Shown here in pieces: positions 55,441-64,000 of a DNA stretch of 64,000 nt (position 1 is the first letter of the stretch; each line of letters begins with the position of its first letter). The notes under the pieces are model-generated. The model was not told the DNA's origin. It was given only the letters and a program-made list of their open reading frames with translations, and did not search any database. Made by a program: the position numbers and the translations under genes. This DNA is from Streptomyces sp. NBC_01498 (GTDB lineage Bacteria; Actinomycetota; Actinomycetes; Streptomycetales; Streptomycetaceae). The DNA is taken from positions 5,158,001 through 5,222,000 of the forward strand of contig NZ_CP109598.1 of the NCBI RefSeq assembly GCF_036327775.1. The letters are read 5' to 3'.

Positions 55441-55782
55441 ATGCCGACGATGACCGTCCTCGCCACCACCGCTGTCCCCGATCACGTACGCGGCGCCCTC
55501 ACCCGCTGGATGATCGAACCCACTCCCGGCCTCTACGTCGGGACGCTCTCCGCCCGCGTCCGCAACGAACTGTGGGCCGTCGTCGCCGCATCCATCGGGC
55601 CCGGCGCCGCCGTCCTCCTCCATCCCGAAGCCAACGAACAGGGCTTCACCCTGCACACCGCCGGCGACCGCCGCCGCATTCCTTTCGACTTCGACGGTCT
55701 CGCGCTCATCGCCTTCCGCCCTCAAGACGAACAGACCACGGACCCGGAGGAGCCCGAACCCACGGTCCCAGCAGCCGGTTGA
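55441..55782 (+). CDS. cas2: Cas2e
   Basis: A 113-residue Cas2 of the type I-E form (LTRWMIEPTPGLYVGTLSAR, RNELWAVVAASI), the structural partner of Cas1 in spacer acquisition. Start at 55441 or three codons later. The Pro/Glu-rich tail (DPEEPEPTVPAAG) is variable in the family. Last gene of the operon. Confidence 0.94.
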   Translation: MPTMTVLATTAVPDHVRGALTRWMIEPTPGLYVGTLSARVRNELWAVVAASIGPGAAVLLHPEANEQGFTLHTAGDRRRIPFDFDGLALIAFRPQDEQTTDPEEPEPTVPAAG

Positions 55783-56339
55783 TCAGATACTGGCTGTAGT
55801 CGAGTGGCCCGGCAGTTCTCGCCGTCCCCGGCGTCGCGCACCATCACGTGTCGGTGAAGGTGCGACCAGGGACTCCGGGCGGTTGCGGATCGGTCGATGG
55901 AGATGCCGCCTTCAGACACGGTGTACGGACTTCAGGATCTCCGAGTGGCCGCCTCCAGCAGCGCTCGTCGCTGCGCCGGCTCTCCTGCGACCCGTCGGCG
56001 CGTGGCGCCACGGGGCTGCGCAACGTCGACGGTCGCATCTGCGGACGTGCGGGGGAGCCCGGTCATCGGGGACGGCACCGACCACGGCGACGCGCCGGGC
56101 CCGCCCGCGTCGGCCGGGACCTGGGCCATTGGGGCCCGGCCCGGTTGAAGTCCCCTCGCCGTGCGGTGACTTCGGACGTGCCGGACCCGCCATTACCTCA
56201 GCGGTAATCGACCGTCCGCCACGGCTGCGGCACGCTGCGGTACGCGGGCAGGACAGCGGCCCCCGTGGGGCCGGACGCCCTGCCCCGCAGGTCGGTCGTG
56301 CGCCGTTGGGTGCGTCGGTAGGGACGAGAGGACACTGTT
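55783..56339. other. Gene-free stretch after the cas operon
   Basis: About 560 bp. Open frames exist in most phases but none shows a start with a ribosome site or family motif. No further CRISPR repeats were seen here. It marks the return to chromosomal housekeeping sequence. Confidence 0.5.
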
Positions 56340-56708
56340 GTGACCATGTACGAGGAAGCCGTCGAGCGCTACTTCGCCGCCTGGAACGCCGCCACCCCCG
56401 GGGAGGTGGCCAAGGCCGTCGCCGCCGCCTTCACCGAGGACGGCACCTTCACCGACCCGCTGGCCGATGTGGCGGGTCATGACGGGATCGTGGCGGCGAT
56501 CACGGGTGCCCATCAGCAGTTCCCGGGCTTCAAGTTCACGCTCACCGGGACGCCCGACGGGCATCACAACCTGGTGCGCTTCACCTGGGACCTGGTCTCC
56601 ACGGCCGACGGCTCGTCCCCCGCCGCCGGGTTCGACGTGATCACGCTCGCCGAGGACGGCCGCATCAGCGGCGTCGCGGGCTTCCTGGACCGTGTGCCCG
56701 GGGTCTGA
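56340..56708 (+). CDS. SnoaL/NTF2-like protein
   Basis: A 122-residue NTF2-fold protein (YEEAVERYFAAWNAATPGEV, FTEDGTFTDPLADVAGHDGI, GFKFTLTGTPDGHHNLVRF). Function not assignable within the family. GTG at 56340 with GAGAGG 8 bases upstream; an ATG two codons later is possible. It converges with the XRE regulator gene. Confidence 0.8.
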   Translation: MTMYEEAVERYFAAWNAATPGEVAKAVAAAFTEDGTFTDPLADVAGHDGIVAAITGAHQQFPGFKFTLTGTPDGHHNLVRFTWDLVSTADGSSPAAGFDVITLAEDGRISGVAGFLDRVPGV

Positions 56709-56732
56709 CGACTCCCCGGTTCGCTCGCCGGT

Positions 56733-57542
56733 TCACCGCAGGGCGTGCAGGGCGGCGGCCGTCTCCGGGTCGGCGGGGAGGAACGTCTCGACCGCCAGCT
56801 CGGAGACGGTCACATCCATCGGTGTGTTGAACGTGGTGGCCGTCGAGATGAACGAGAGCACCCGGCCGCCCACCTCGATACGGAGCGGAAGCGCGTACGG
56901 GTGGGCGGCCGGACCCTGGTCCTCCCCGTGTTCTCCGGTATCGGCCGGATAGCCGGACACCTCCTCGTACAGGCGGCGCAGCGCGTCCGACGAACGCAGT
57001 GCGACCTGCCGCTCCATCCGCTCCAGCAAGTGGGCCCGCCACTCGGGCAGATTGCGGATGCGCGGGGCCAGACCCTCCGGGTGCAGCGTCAGGCGCATCG
57101 CGTTCATGGGCGGCTCCAGCAGATGGGCGGCCACCCCGTCGAGCAGCGTCAGCACGCCCTTGTTGGCGGTCACCACGTCGTACGTCCCGTCCATCACCAG
57201 GGCGGGGTGCGGTTCGTACGCGGTCAGCAACCGCTCAAGTTCCGAGCGGAGTTGAGCCATCGCCGGAGAGGTCAGTGAGGTCTCCGGGTAGGTGGGGGCG
57301 TAACCGGCCGCCAGCAGCAGCGTGTTGCGGTCCCGCACGGGAATGTCGAGCCGCTCGGCCAGCCGCAGCACCATCGCCCTGCTCGGTACGGCCCTGCCCG
57401 TCTCGATGAAGCTGATGTGCCGGGCGGAACTGTCGGCTCTCAGGGCCAGTTCGAGCTGGGTGACCCGCCGCAGCGTGCGCCAGCCACGCAGGAGAGCTCC
57501 GACGCGGACGTCCTCGACGGTCCTGGTCGTGGCAGTCGTCAT
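56733..57542 (-). CDS. XRE-family regulator with MmyB-like C-terminal domain
   Basis: A 269-residue regulator. N-terminal helix-turn-helix (LRGWRTLRRVTQLELALRAD, RHISFIETGRAVPSRAMVLR) and a C-terminal MmyB-like ligand domain (PALVMDGTYDVVTANKGVLT, FISTATTFNTPMDVTVSEL), which binds fatty-acid-like ligands in characterised members. ATG at 57542. Divergent from the molybdopterin-domain gene; target unknown. Confidence 0.88.
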   Translation of the reverse strand: MTTATTRTVEDVRVGALLRGWRTLRRVTQLELALRADSSARHISFIETGRAVPSRAMVLRLAERLDIPVRDRNTLLLAAGYAPTYPETSLTSPAMAQLRSELERLLTAYEPHPALVMDGTYDVVTANKGVLTLLDGVAAHLLEPPMNAMRLTLHPEGLAPRIRNLPEWRAHLLERMERQVALRSSDALRRLYEEVSGYPADTGEHGEDQGPAAHPYALPLRIEVGGRVLSFISTATTFNTPMDVTVSELAVETFLPADPETAAALHALR

Positions 57543-57743
57543 GACCAGGACGCTACCCGATCCGGACGCTCGGGCCCCGGCCGTGTCCGTCAACTCCCTG
57601 CATCAGCAGGGTGGTTGGCACCCGTACCGCAAAAGCGAGGAAAAGAAGCCGCCCACCTCGCACGTACGCGGTTCTGCGGGCCTTCCGGTGGGCATCACCC
57701 CTTCGCGGCCGTCGCGGCCGTGTCGCGCGGAGGGGGAGATCCG

Positions 57744-58274
57744 ATGGGCCGACTCCGAACACCGCCCGGCGGTCCTCCGTCCGGTGGTCCTTTGCCCGGC
57801 GGTCTGCCACCCAGCGGTCCTCCGCCCGTACGGGCGGGGACCTTCGCCCTGCGTGGTGAGCTGGGGCGGCCCGCGACGCTGACCGTCGCAGATCTGCGCC
57901 GGGGCTGGCGGCAGCACCGTGCGGACGTGGTCTTCGACTGCGCGAACTCCGGACCGCGTCACCACACCTTCCAGGGGCCCCTGTTGCGCGAAGTCGTCAC
58001 CGACGCGCGGCCGGAGTTCGACGTGCGGCGCCGCCGCGACCGCTCCCGTTTCCTGCTGTCGGTCACCGGCGGGGACGGGCATCACACGGTGCTGTCCTGG
58101 GGCGAGATCGACCCCGACTTCGGCGCGGTGCCCGCCCTGCTCGCCACCACGCTCGACGGCGCCCCACTGGACCTGATGGGCAGTCAGCTGGTGGTGCCGA
58201 CCGACTGCTGCGGTGCCCGTTACATCAGCGCCGTCACCAGCGTCTGGGTCGGCACGTGTCACGTCCCCGTATGA
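57744..58274 (+). CDS. Small molybdopterin-binding-domain oxidoreductase-like protein
   Basis: A 176-residue protein with the sulfite-oxidase-type molybdopterin-binding fold in short form (FALRGELGRPATLTVADLRR, VVFDCANSGPRHHTFQGPLL, QLVVPTDCCGARYISAVTSV). A Pro/Gly-rich N-terminus precedes it. Strong ribosome site (GGAGGGGGAG) before the ATG at 57744. Its position just before a molybdate transport operon supports a molybdenum link. Enzyme activity is unproven; the domain is shorter than in full enzymes. Confidence 0.75.
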   Translation: MGRLRTPPGGPPSGGPLPGGLPPSGPPPVRAGTFALRGELGRPATLTVADLRRGWRQHRADVVFDCANSGPRHHTFQGPLLREVVTDARPEFDVRRRRDRSRFLLSVTGGDGHHTVLSWGEIDPDFGAVPALLATTLDGAPLDLMGSQLVVPTDCCGARYISAVTSVWVGTCHVPV

Positions 58275-58339
58275 CCCGCCTGCGTCCTGGGGGTTCCTCC
58301 AAAACGACACGCATATGCCATGGATATTCAGCTCAAACC

Positions 58340-58368
58340 TTGCACATGCGAGGTCGACGGCCTATCTT
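58340..58368 (+). promoter_or_regulatory. Sigma-70-type promoter, probably leaderless
   Basis: TTGCAC (58,340-58,345) and TATCTT (58,363-58,368) with a 17-bp spacer. The ATG of the Mop-like gene follows 7 bp after the -10 element, so the transcript likely starts at or next to the start codon. Confidence 0.65.
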
Positions 58369-58375
58369 TCCGCGC

Positions 58376-58774
58376 ATGCAGTCCTACACAATCGGTCAGG
58401 CGGCACGCCTGCTCGGCGTCAGTGTCGACACCGCTCGCCGCTGGGCCGACGCCGGGCGGGTCGCCACCCATCGCGACGAGGGCGGGCGCCGGCTCGTCGA
58501 CGGCCGGGACCTCGCCGCGTTCTCGATCGAGGTCGGCCAGAGCGGCAACGGCGCCGAGGAGGAGACCCCGTACAGCTCCGCCCGCAACGCCTTCCCGGGC
58601 ATCGTCACCGCCGTCAAGCTCGGCGACGTCGCGGCCCAGGTGGAGATCCAGGCCGGCCCGCACCGGCTCGTCTCGCTCCTGACCAGGGAGGCCGTGGAGG
58701 AGCTGGGCCTTGAGGTCGGGATGCGGGCCACCGCCCGCGTGAAGTCGACCAGCGTGCACATCGACCGTGTCTGA
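58376..58774 (+). CDS. Molybdenum-binding (Mop/TOBE) protein with MerR-like helix-turn-helix
   Basis: A 132-residue protein: excisionase/MerR-type DNA-binding motif ([20 protein letters not shown]) followed by a single Mop/TOBE domain ([20 protein letters not shown] to [15 protein letters not shown]) that binds molybdate. Probably a molybdate-responsive regulator of the downstream modA-modBC genes. The ATG at 58376 has no ribosome site, in keeping with a leaderless mRNA; the longer upstream frame is not needed. Confidence 0.88.
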   Translation: MQSYTIGQAARLLGVSVDTARRWADAGRVATHRDEGGRRLVDGRDLAAFSIEVGQSGNGAEEETPYSSARNAFPGIVTAVKLGDVAAQVEIQAGPHRLVSLLTREAVEELGLEVGMRATARVKSTSVHIDRV

Positions 58775-58955
58775 CCGGCCGCCGGCGTCGGACCCGCCGA
58801 CCGCGTCCGACCCGCCGACCGTGTCCGACCTGGACCCGTCACGTACGACACGGGCCGGTCGCGTACGACCCGGTCGGCCCCCGTCAATCTGCCAGAGCCC
58901 CATCAGTCTTCCGGATCACGCTTTCGGATCCGGCATCCAGGGAGTTCTCACCCTT

Positions 58956-59765
58956 ATGTCCTTCACCTTCAGCACCGCCGTCCGGCGCGCCGCCGCCACC
59001 GCACTGGCCGGGGCCCTGCTCGTCCCGCTCACCGCGTGCGGCGGCGGTGACAGCGACGGCGACGGCGCCAAGCCGACCGCGTCCCTGAGCGGCACCCCCA
59101 AGTCCAACCTGACCGTGCTCGCCGCGTCGTCGCTCACCGACGTCTTCGCCACGGCCGGTGCCGCGTACGAGAAGAAGAACCCCGGCACCAAGGTCACGTT
59201 CTCCTTCGCCGGCTCGCAGGAACTCGCCGCACAGGTCCAGCAGGGCGCCCCCGCCGACGCGCTGGTCACCGCCGACACCAAGACCATGGACGGCCTGAAG
59301 GGCGAGACCGGGACTCCCACCGTCATCGCCAAGAACCGGCTCGTCATCGCCACCGGCGAGGGCAACCCGGAGAAGATCGAGAACCTCAAGGACCTCGCCG
59401 ACACCAAGCTGAAGGTCGTCCTCGCCGCGCCCGAGGTCCCGGTCGGCCGCTACAGCGAGCAGGTCCTCGACGCGCAGAAGATCAAGGTGAAGCCGGTCTC
59501 GGAGGAGCCCAACGTCCGCGCCGTCCTCAGCAAGGTCGAACTCGGCGAGGCGGACGCCGGGATCGTGTACGCGACGGACGCCGCCACCGCCACCGACAAG
59601 GTCGACGCGATCGAGATCCCCGACGCGCAGAACGCCGTCGCCGAATACCCGGCCGCCACCCTCACCTCGTCCCGCTACGGCGACGCGGCGGCGGCGTTCG
59701 TGGCCTGGCTCAGCACCCCCGAGGCGCAGAAGATCCTCCAGGACGCGGGCTTCCAGCAGCCGTAA
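58956..59765 (+). CDS. modA: Molybdate-binding lipoprotein ModA
   Basis: A 269-residue periplasmic-type binding protein. Signal peptide with lipobox LTAC (Cys28). Family motifs [40 protein letters not shown] and [13 protein letters not shown] are clear. It captures molybdate or tungstate for the fused ModBC transporter. ATG at 58956 with GGGAG 11 bases upstream. Confidence 0.94.
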   Translation: MSFTFSTAVRRAAATALAGALLVPLTACGGGDSDGDGAKPTASLSGTPKSNLTVLAASSLTDVFATAGAAYEKKNPGTKVTFSFAGSQELAAQVQQGAPADALVTADTKTMDGLKGETGTPTVIAKNRLVIATGEGNPEKIENLKDLADTKLKVVLAAPEVPVGRYSEQVLDAQKIKVKPVSEEPNVRAVLSKVELGEADAGIVYATDAATATDKVDAIEIPDAQNAVAEYPAATLTSSRYGDAAAAFVAWLSTPEAQKILQDAGFQQP

Positions 59766-59911
59766 CACCCTCCCCGCGCGCGGGGAACGGCGTACCGGTG
59801 CGCAGGAGCATCGACGACGAGACGCACACCCTCCCCGCGCGCGGGGAACGCTGGTTCGGCCCGGCGGAGCACACCCGCCGGGCCGGACTGTCCGCCCGCG
59901 CGCGGGGAGAG
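59765..59911. CRISPR. CRISPR-like relic: repeat units with 61-bp period
   Basis: A 25-bp unit with core TCCCCGCGCGCGGGGAACG occurs identically at 59,765-59,789 and 59,826-59,850, and a degenerate third unit begins at 59,887. Spacing is exactly 61 bp each time, the type I-E period. The repeat differs from that of the main array. It lies between modA and modBC. Minimal evidence: two perfect units and one decayed. Confidence 0.55.
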
Positions 59912-60017
59912 ATCATCCGGGGCGGACACCTCCGCCCCCACCCGCCGCCCCCACCCGCGCTCCCACCCGCGCTCCCACCCGCCGTCCCCGCGCCCGGCCC
60001 CCGTCCGCAGGAGCCCG

Positions 60018-61964
60018 ATGATCCGCCGCCGTCCCACCCGCCGGGCCCCGGGCCGCACCCGTACCCCCGTCACGCTCGCCGTCCCCGCGCTGCTCGCCGT
60101 CGCGTTCCTGCTGCTGCCGCTCGTCGGGATCCTCGCCCGCACCTCCTGGGGCGAGGTCGGTACGCATCTGACCAGCCCCGCGACCGTGGAGGCACTGGAA
60201 CTCTCCCTCCTCGTCTCCTTCTGGGCGCTCGCCCTCTCCCTGGTCCTCGGGGTGCCGCTCGCCTGGCTGCTGGCACGGGTCGACTTCCCCGGCAAGGCGT
60301 TCGTCCGGTCCCTGGTGCTGCTGCCGATGGTGCTGCCGCCCACGGTCGGCGGGGTCGCGCTGCTGCTCGCGTTCGGGCGGCGCGGACTGCTCGGACCCTG
60401 GATGGAGGACACGTTCGGCATCACCCTGCCGTTCCACACGTCGGGCGCGGTGGTGGCGGCCACCTTCGTCGCGATGCCGTTCCTCGTCATCAGCCTCGAA
60501 GGGGCGCTGGGCGGACTGCGCCCCCGTTACGAGGAGACCGCCGCCTCCCTCGGCGCCTCGCCGGTACGGGTGTTCGCCACCGTCACCCTGCCGATGGTCG
60601 CCCCCGGACTGGTCGCCGGGGCCGCGCTGACCTGGGCGCGGGCGCTCGGCGAGTTCGGTGCGACGATCACCTTCGCGGGCAATCTGCCCGGCACCACGCA
60701 GACGCTGCCACTCCAGGTGTATCTGCTGCTCCAGAGCTCACCGGAGGCGGCGACCTCGGTCTCCCTGCTGCTCCTGTTCATCGCCATGGCCGTGCTGATC
60801 GCGCTGCGCGGGCGCTGGACCGGCACCCCGCGCCCCGCCCCCGGGTCCGGGAAACCCGCCGTGCCGCCGAAGGACGACGAGAATCCGCCCGGGGAGGCGG
60901 CGGACACGCTCCCGCCCACCGCCCGCGAACTCTGCTCGCTGCACGCCGACGTCACCGGATTCACCCACCTCACGCTCGACGCCGAACCCGGCACCACCAT
61001 CGCCGTCGTCGGCCCCAACGGCGCCGGCAAGACCACCCTCCTGCGTGCCCTCCTCGGACTGACCCCCCGCGCGCACGCCGCCCTGCGCCTCGGCGCCGTC
61101 GACGTCACCGCGCTCCCGCCGCACCGCCGGGGCGTCGCCTGGGTGCCCCAGGACGGCGCGCTCTTCCCGCACCTCAGCGCCCTGGGCAACACGGCGTACG
61201 GGCTCCGCGCCCAGGGCGTCGGCCGCGCCGAGGCCCGCCGCACCGCCCAACTCTGGCTCGACCGGCTCGGGGTGGGCGGGCTCGCCCACCGCAAGCCCGC
61301 CCAGGTCTCCGGCGGGCAGGCCCAACGCGTCGCACTGGCACGGGCGTTGGCGACCCGTCCCCGGCTGCTGCTGCTCGACGAACCACTGGCCGCGCTCGAC
61401 CAGACGACCCGTGTCCGCGTACGGCACACCCTGCGCGGCCATCTCGAAGGCTTCGGCGGTGTCTGTCTGATGGTCACTCATGACCCGGTGGAGGCGGTGT
61501 CGTTGGCGGACCGCGTGCTGGTGCTGGACGAGGGCCGGGTCGTGCAGGACGCGCCGCCCGCCGAGGTCGCCCGCCATCCCCGCTCGCCGTGGGTGGCCCG
61601 GATGCTCGGCCGCAACGCCTGGCCCGGGACCGCGACCGCCGACGGGCTCGCCCTCACCGGCGGCGGCACGCTGATCGTCGCGGACCCGCTGCCGCCGGGC
61701 ACCCGCGCGCTGGCGACCGTCGCGCCGGAGGCCGTGTCCGTGCACCGCGACCGGCCGGGCGGCAGCCCCCGTAACGTCTGGCCCGGCACCGTACGCGAGA
61801 TCACCTCCAGCGGCGGCCGGCTCCGGGTGCTGATCACCTCGGAGCGGGCCCCGGACCTCGTCGCCGAGATCACCCCGGGCGCCGCCGCCGAACTCGGGCT
61901 CGCCGAGGGGGTACCGGTGTGGACGAGCGTGAAGGCGACGGAGGTGACGGTCGTGACTCTGTGA
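60018..61964 (+). CDS. modBC: Fused molybdate permease-ATPase ModBC
   Basis: A 648-residue fusion. Residues 1-265 form the ModB permease (five or six helices, loop LRPRYEETAASLGASPVRVF). After a Pro-rich linker comes the ModC ATPase with Walker A VVGPNGAGKTTLLRALLG, signature VSGGQAQRVALARAL and Walker B LLLLDEPLAALD, then a C-terminal TOBE region. In most bacteria these are two genes. ATG at 60018 follows GCAGGAG. With ModA upstream it completes the importer. Confidence 0.94.
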   Translation: MIRRRPTRRAPGRTRTPVTLAVPALLAVAFLLLPLVGILARTSWGEVGTHLTSPATVEALELSLLVSFWALALSLVLGVPLAWLLARVDFPGKAFVRSLVLLPMVLPPTVGGVALLLAFGRRGLLGPWMEDTFGITLPFHTSGAVVAATFVAMPFLVISLEGALGGLRPRYEETAASLGASPVRVFATVTLPMVAPGLVAGAALTWARALGEFGATITFAGNLPGTTQTLPLQVYLLLQSSPEAATSVSLLLLFIAMAVLIALRGRWTGTPRPAPGSGKPAVPPKDDENPPGEAADTLPPTARELCSLHADVTGFTHLTLDAEPGTTIAVVGPNGAGKTTLLRALLGLTPRAHAALRLGAVDVTALPPHRRGVAWVPQDGALFPHLSALGNTAYGLRAQGVGRAEARRTAQLWLDRLGVGGLAHRKPAQVSGGQAQRVALARALATRPRLLLLDEPLAALDQTTRVRVRHTLRGHLEGFGGVCLMVTHDPVEAVSLADRVLVLDEGRVVQDAPPAEVARHPRSPWVARMLGRNAWPGTATADGLALTGGGTLIVADPLPPGTRALATVAPEAVSVHRDRPGGSPRNVWPGTVREITSSGGRLRVLITSERAPDLVAEITPGAAAELGLAEGVPVWTSVKATEVTVVTL

Positions 61965-62084
61965 CACGGTCCAGGCACCGTCGGGGCGCCGTCGGAGCGC
62001 CGTGGAGGCACTGCCGGACCGGCCCGTCGGCCGCCCGCGCACCCGGCGTAACCTGCGGACACATCCGTAAGACTCAGGAGCGCC

Positions 62085-62921
62085 ATGTCCGCCGCAGCCG
62101 TACCGCCCCGCATCCTCTACGTCACCGACCTCGCCTACGAGGCCCGGGGCCGCCGCTACTGCGACGAGGACATCCTGGTCTCCGCCCGGCTGCGGCGGGA
62201 CTTCACCGTCGCCCTGTGCCACCCGGCCGACGCCGCCCGCCTCATGGGCGACTTCGACGCGGTCGTCATACGCAACAGCGGACCGGTGATCCACTACCGG
62301 GAGCGCTACGACGCCTTCCGCGAGCGGGCGCTGGCCGACGGCGTACGCGTCTACAACCCGCTGCACGGGCGCGGCGACATGGCGGGCAAGCAGTATCTGG
62401 TGGAGTTGAGCGCGGCGGGACTGCCCGTCATCCCCACCGTGGACCGGGCCGAGGACCTCGGCCGGCTGCCGGACGCCGACGAGTACGTGATCAAGCCGAA
62501 GGACGGCGCGGACTCCATCGGCATGCGCCTGGTGCCGCGCGACCGGCTCGGCGAGGTGGCCGGCGGTCTGCGGGACATGCTCGTGCAGCCGCGGATCCCC
62601 TTCCTGTACGAGGTGTCCTTCTACTTCGTCGACCACGACTTCCAGTACGCGCTCCACGCGCCCGACCCGGACCGGCGGTGGGAGCTCGTGCCGTACGAGG
62701 CCAGGGCCGTGGATCTCGACTTCGCGCGGAAGTTCATCGACTGGAACACCCTCGACCACGGCATCCAGCGCGTCGACGCGTGCCGTGCGCCGGACGGTGA
62801 ACTGCTGCTGGTGGAGCTGGAGGACCTGAATCCGTTCCTGTCGCTGGGGTTGCTGGACGAGACGACCCGTGACGCGTTCATCGCGCGCACGGTGGTCTCG
62901 CTGCGCGAACTGCTGAGCTGA
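62085..62921 (+). CDS. ATP-grasp-like protein of unknown function
   Basis: A 278-residue protein. The layout is that of an ATP-grasp ligase: an N-terminal alpha/beta domain (ILYVTDLAYEARGRRYCDED), a substrate/ATP loop (YNPLHGRGDMAGKQYLVELS, EYVIKPKDGADSIGMRLV) and a C-terminal acidic metal site (LLLVELEDLNPFLSL). Substrate cannot be told. ATG with AGGAG 5 bases upstream. Apparently a single-gene unit. Confidence 0.7.
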   Translation: MSAAAVPPRILYVTDLAYEARGRRYCDEDILVSARLRRDFTVALCHPADAARLMGDFDAVVIRNSGPVIHYRERYDAFRERALADGVRVYNPLHGRGDMAGKQYLVELSAAGLPVIPTVDRAEDLGRLPDADEYVIKPKDGADSIGMRLVPRDRLGEVAGGLRDMLVQPRIPFLYEVSFYFVDHDFQYALHAPDPDRRWELVPYEARAVDLDFARKFIDWNTLDHGIQRVDACRAPDGELLLVELEDLNPFLSLGLLDETTRDAFIARTVVSLRELLS

Positions 62922-63481
62922 GACGGGCGGGGCGGCCGGGGCGTCGGGCGAGGCGGCGGGGGCACCGGGCCGGGCGGGGCGGCGGGGCCGTGGGCCGGAC
63001 CGGGGCGGACGGGTGGGCCCGGCCGGTCGGCCGTGCCTCACGCCCGCGTCGGCCGTAACCTCGGAGAATTTGTTCAGTAACACAACACTGTCCGAAAGGT
63101 GGGCAGTTGCCGGTGTCCGGGGCCGCAAGATCGTCTCGGCAACGGGGCAGGCCAAGGGCGGTCTACGCGGGGCACGTTCGGCCCCCCGCGCGCGCGTGGG
63201 CGGTCGCGGGGAGGGTCGAGATCTATTTTGACACGACCTTGACAAATTAATTCGGCGTTGCCAGCATGCAAATCGCCCGGCCCGTGGACACGGCGTCCGG
63301 GCGAACGCCCCCCATCCCCCCGCGTACGTCCCGCGTCACCCCGTACCCCTCTCCCACAGACCCCGTCTGTCCCGCGCACCCCACGTGCCATCACCAGCAA
63401 CACCGCTATCCGTCCAGCAGCAAAGCGCGACGGCGCGCGCCTTGCCTGACACACCCCACCTCTGGTCAGGAAGGAACACCC
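62922..63481. promoter_or_regulatory. Intergenic region with A/T-rich promoter segment
   Basis: 560 bp without a supported gene. A low-GC patch at 63,221-63,253 contains two TTGACA hexamers (63,228 and 63,239) followed by AAATTAATTC; no clean -10 at standard spacing was found for either. It probably drives the dehydrogenase gene downstream. Confidence 0.45.
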
Positions 63482-64000
63482 ATGTCCCGACGACGCCCAC
63501 CCGCGTGGTCCAGAGTCTTCGCGGCGCTCGCCCTCGTCCTCTCGGCAGGCATCACCGCCGCCCCCGCCGCCGTCGCCCACCCCGGTCACCCCGAGCACGC
63601 GGCGGAGATCCCGGCATCGGACTATCAGCAGGTGCAACTCGCGCTCGGCGGTTCCGAGTTGGGCGAGGCCATGTCGCTGGCCGTGCTGCCCGACCGCTCG
63701 GTCGTCCACACGTCGCGCGACGGCACGCTCCGCGTCACGGACGCCGCCGGCAACACGAAGACGGCCGGCAAGCTCGACGTGTACACACACGACGAGGAAG
63801 GTCTCCAGGGAGTCGCGGCCGACCCGGACTTCTCGACCAACCGGTATCTGTACCTGTACTACTCGCCCGCGCTGGACACCCCGGCCGGTGACGCCCCGGT
63901 GACCGGCGGCGCGGCCGACTTCGAGGCGTGGAAGGGGCATCTCAACCTCTCGCGCTTCACGCTGAAGGCCGACAACACGCTCGATCTCGCGAGCGAGAAG
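63482..64000 (+). CDS. Secreted PQQ-type sugar dehydrogenase, 3' end outside window
   Basis: First 173 codons of a larger gene. Sec signal peptide (about residues 1-32, ending AAVA), then GSELGEAMSLAVLPDRSVVH and HDEEGLQGVAADPDFSTNRY, which mark the first blades of the glucose/sorbosone dehydrogenase beta-propeller (quinoprotein glucose dehydrogenase B type). AAGGA lies 6-7 bases before the ATG. No stop before the window end. Confidence 0.85.
   Translation, partial: MSRRRPPAWSRVFAALALVLSAGITAAPAAVAHPGHPEHAAEIPASDYQQVQLALGGSELGEAMSLAVLPDRSVVHTSRDGTLRVTDAAGNTKTAGKLDVYTHDEEGLQGVAADPDFSTNRYLYLYYSPALDTPAGDAPVTGGAADFEAWKGHLNLSRFTLKADNTLDLASEK

Noticed and set aside
55783..56339. Second CRISPR array or extra cas gene after cas2
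   Set aside because: No 61-bp periodic repeat and no recognisable cas motif in this stretch.

Overview
The window is high-GC actinobacterial DNA and almost certainly Streptomyces. The evidence is the strong G/C bias at third codon positions, the dnaG - hrd-type sigma factor - paired ABC exporter order, FGGY kinase and tRNA-Asn genes of a Streptomyces core chromosome, and a sugar ABC importer with no ATPase of its own.

Layout: (1) 1-11.9 kb is chromosomal core: ferredoxin reductase, DNA primase, a principal-type sigma factor (HrdA-like), a 0.75 kb GC-rich repeat block, a heterodimeric ABC exporter, an FGGY sugar kinase, a small YtxH-like membrane protein, two tRNA-Asn genes and a tRNA with a CAT anticodon. 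(2) 12.0-42.8 kb is a probable genomic island of about 30.7 kb. It starts at the 3' end of the CAT tRNA, and a 38-bp exact copy of that 3' end plus its downstream flank lies at 42,745-42,782. I found no integrase, replication or transfer gene. Its left end holds small hypothetical genes, a decayed IS630-type transposase, a frameshifted membrane NACHT/HEAT NTPase (possible antiphage protein) and an IS5-family element. Next comes an aromatic/oxidative cluster (catechol-type intradiol dioxygenase, cupin, Zn-alcohol dehydrogenase, SnoaL-like protein, GMC oxidoreductase, F420-type PPOX protein, TetR) with one operator motif at three promoters. The right part is a deoxysugar cluster, most consistent with L-fucose: secreted beta-helix (GH141-like) enzyme with CBM32 domains, ABC importer, enolase-superfamily dehydratase, mutarotase, lactonase, aldo-keto reductase, GntR regulator, then a ManA-like protein, a ROK kinase and a LacI regulator. 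(3) 43.0-55.8 kb has a second, inverted copy of the IS5 element, then a complete type I-E CRISPR-Cas locus: 21 identical 29-nt repeats, 20 spacers of 32 nt, and cas3-cas8e-cse2-cas7-cas5-cas6-cas1-cas2. Repeat orientation says the array is transcribed leftward, divergent from cas3, with the leader between them. (4) 56.3-64 kb returns to housekeeping genes: SnoaL-like protein, XRE regulator, and a molybdate locus (molybdopterin-domain protein, Mop/HTH protein with a likely leaderless promoter, ModA, fused ModBC). A CRISPR-like relic with an exact 61-bp period lies between modA and modBC. Last are an ATP-grasp-like protein and the start of a secreted PQQ-type sugar dehydrogenase cut by the window edge.

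The most noteworthy points are the integrase-less island bounded by a tRNA-derived repeat, the membrane NACHT protein, the predicted TetR regulon, the fucose-type cluster, the perfect palindrome between cas3 and Cascade, and the 61-bp CRISPR relic in the mod operon.
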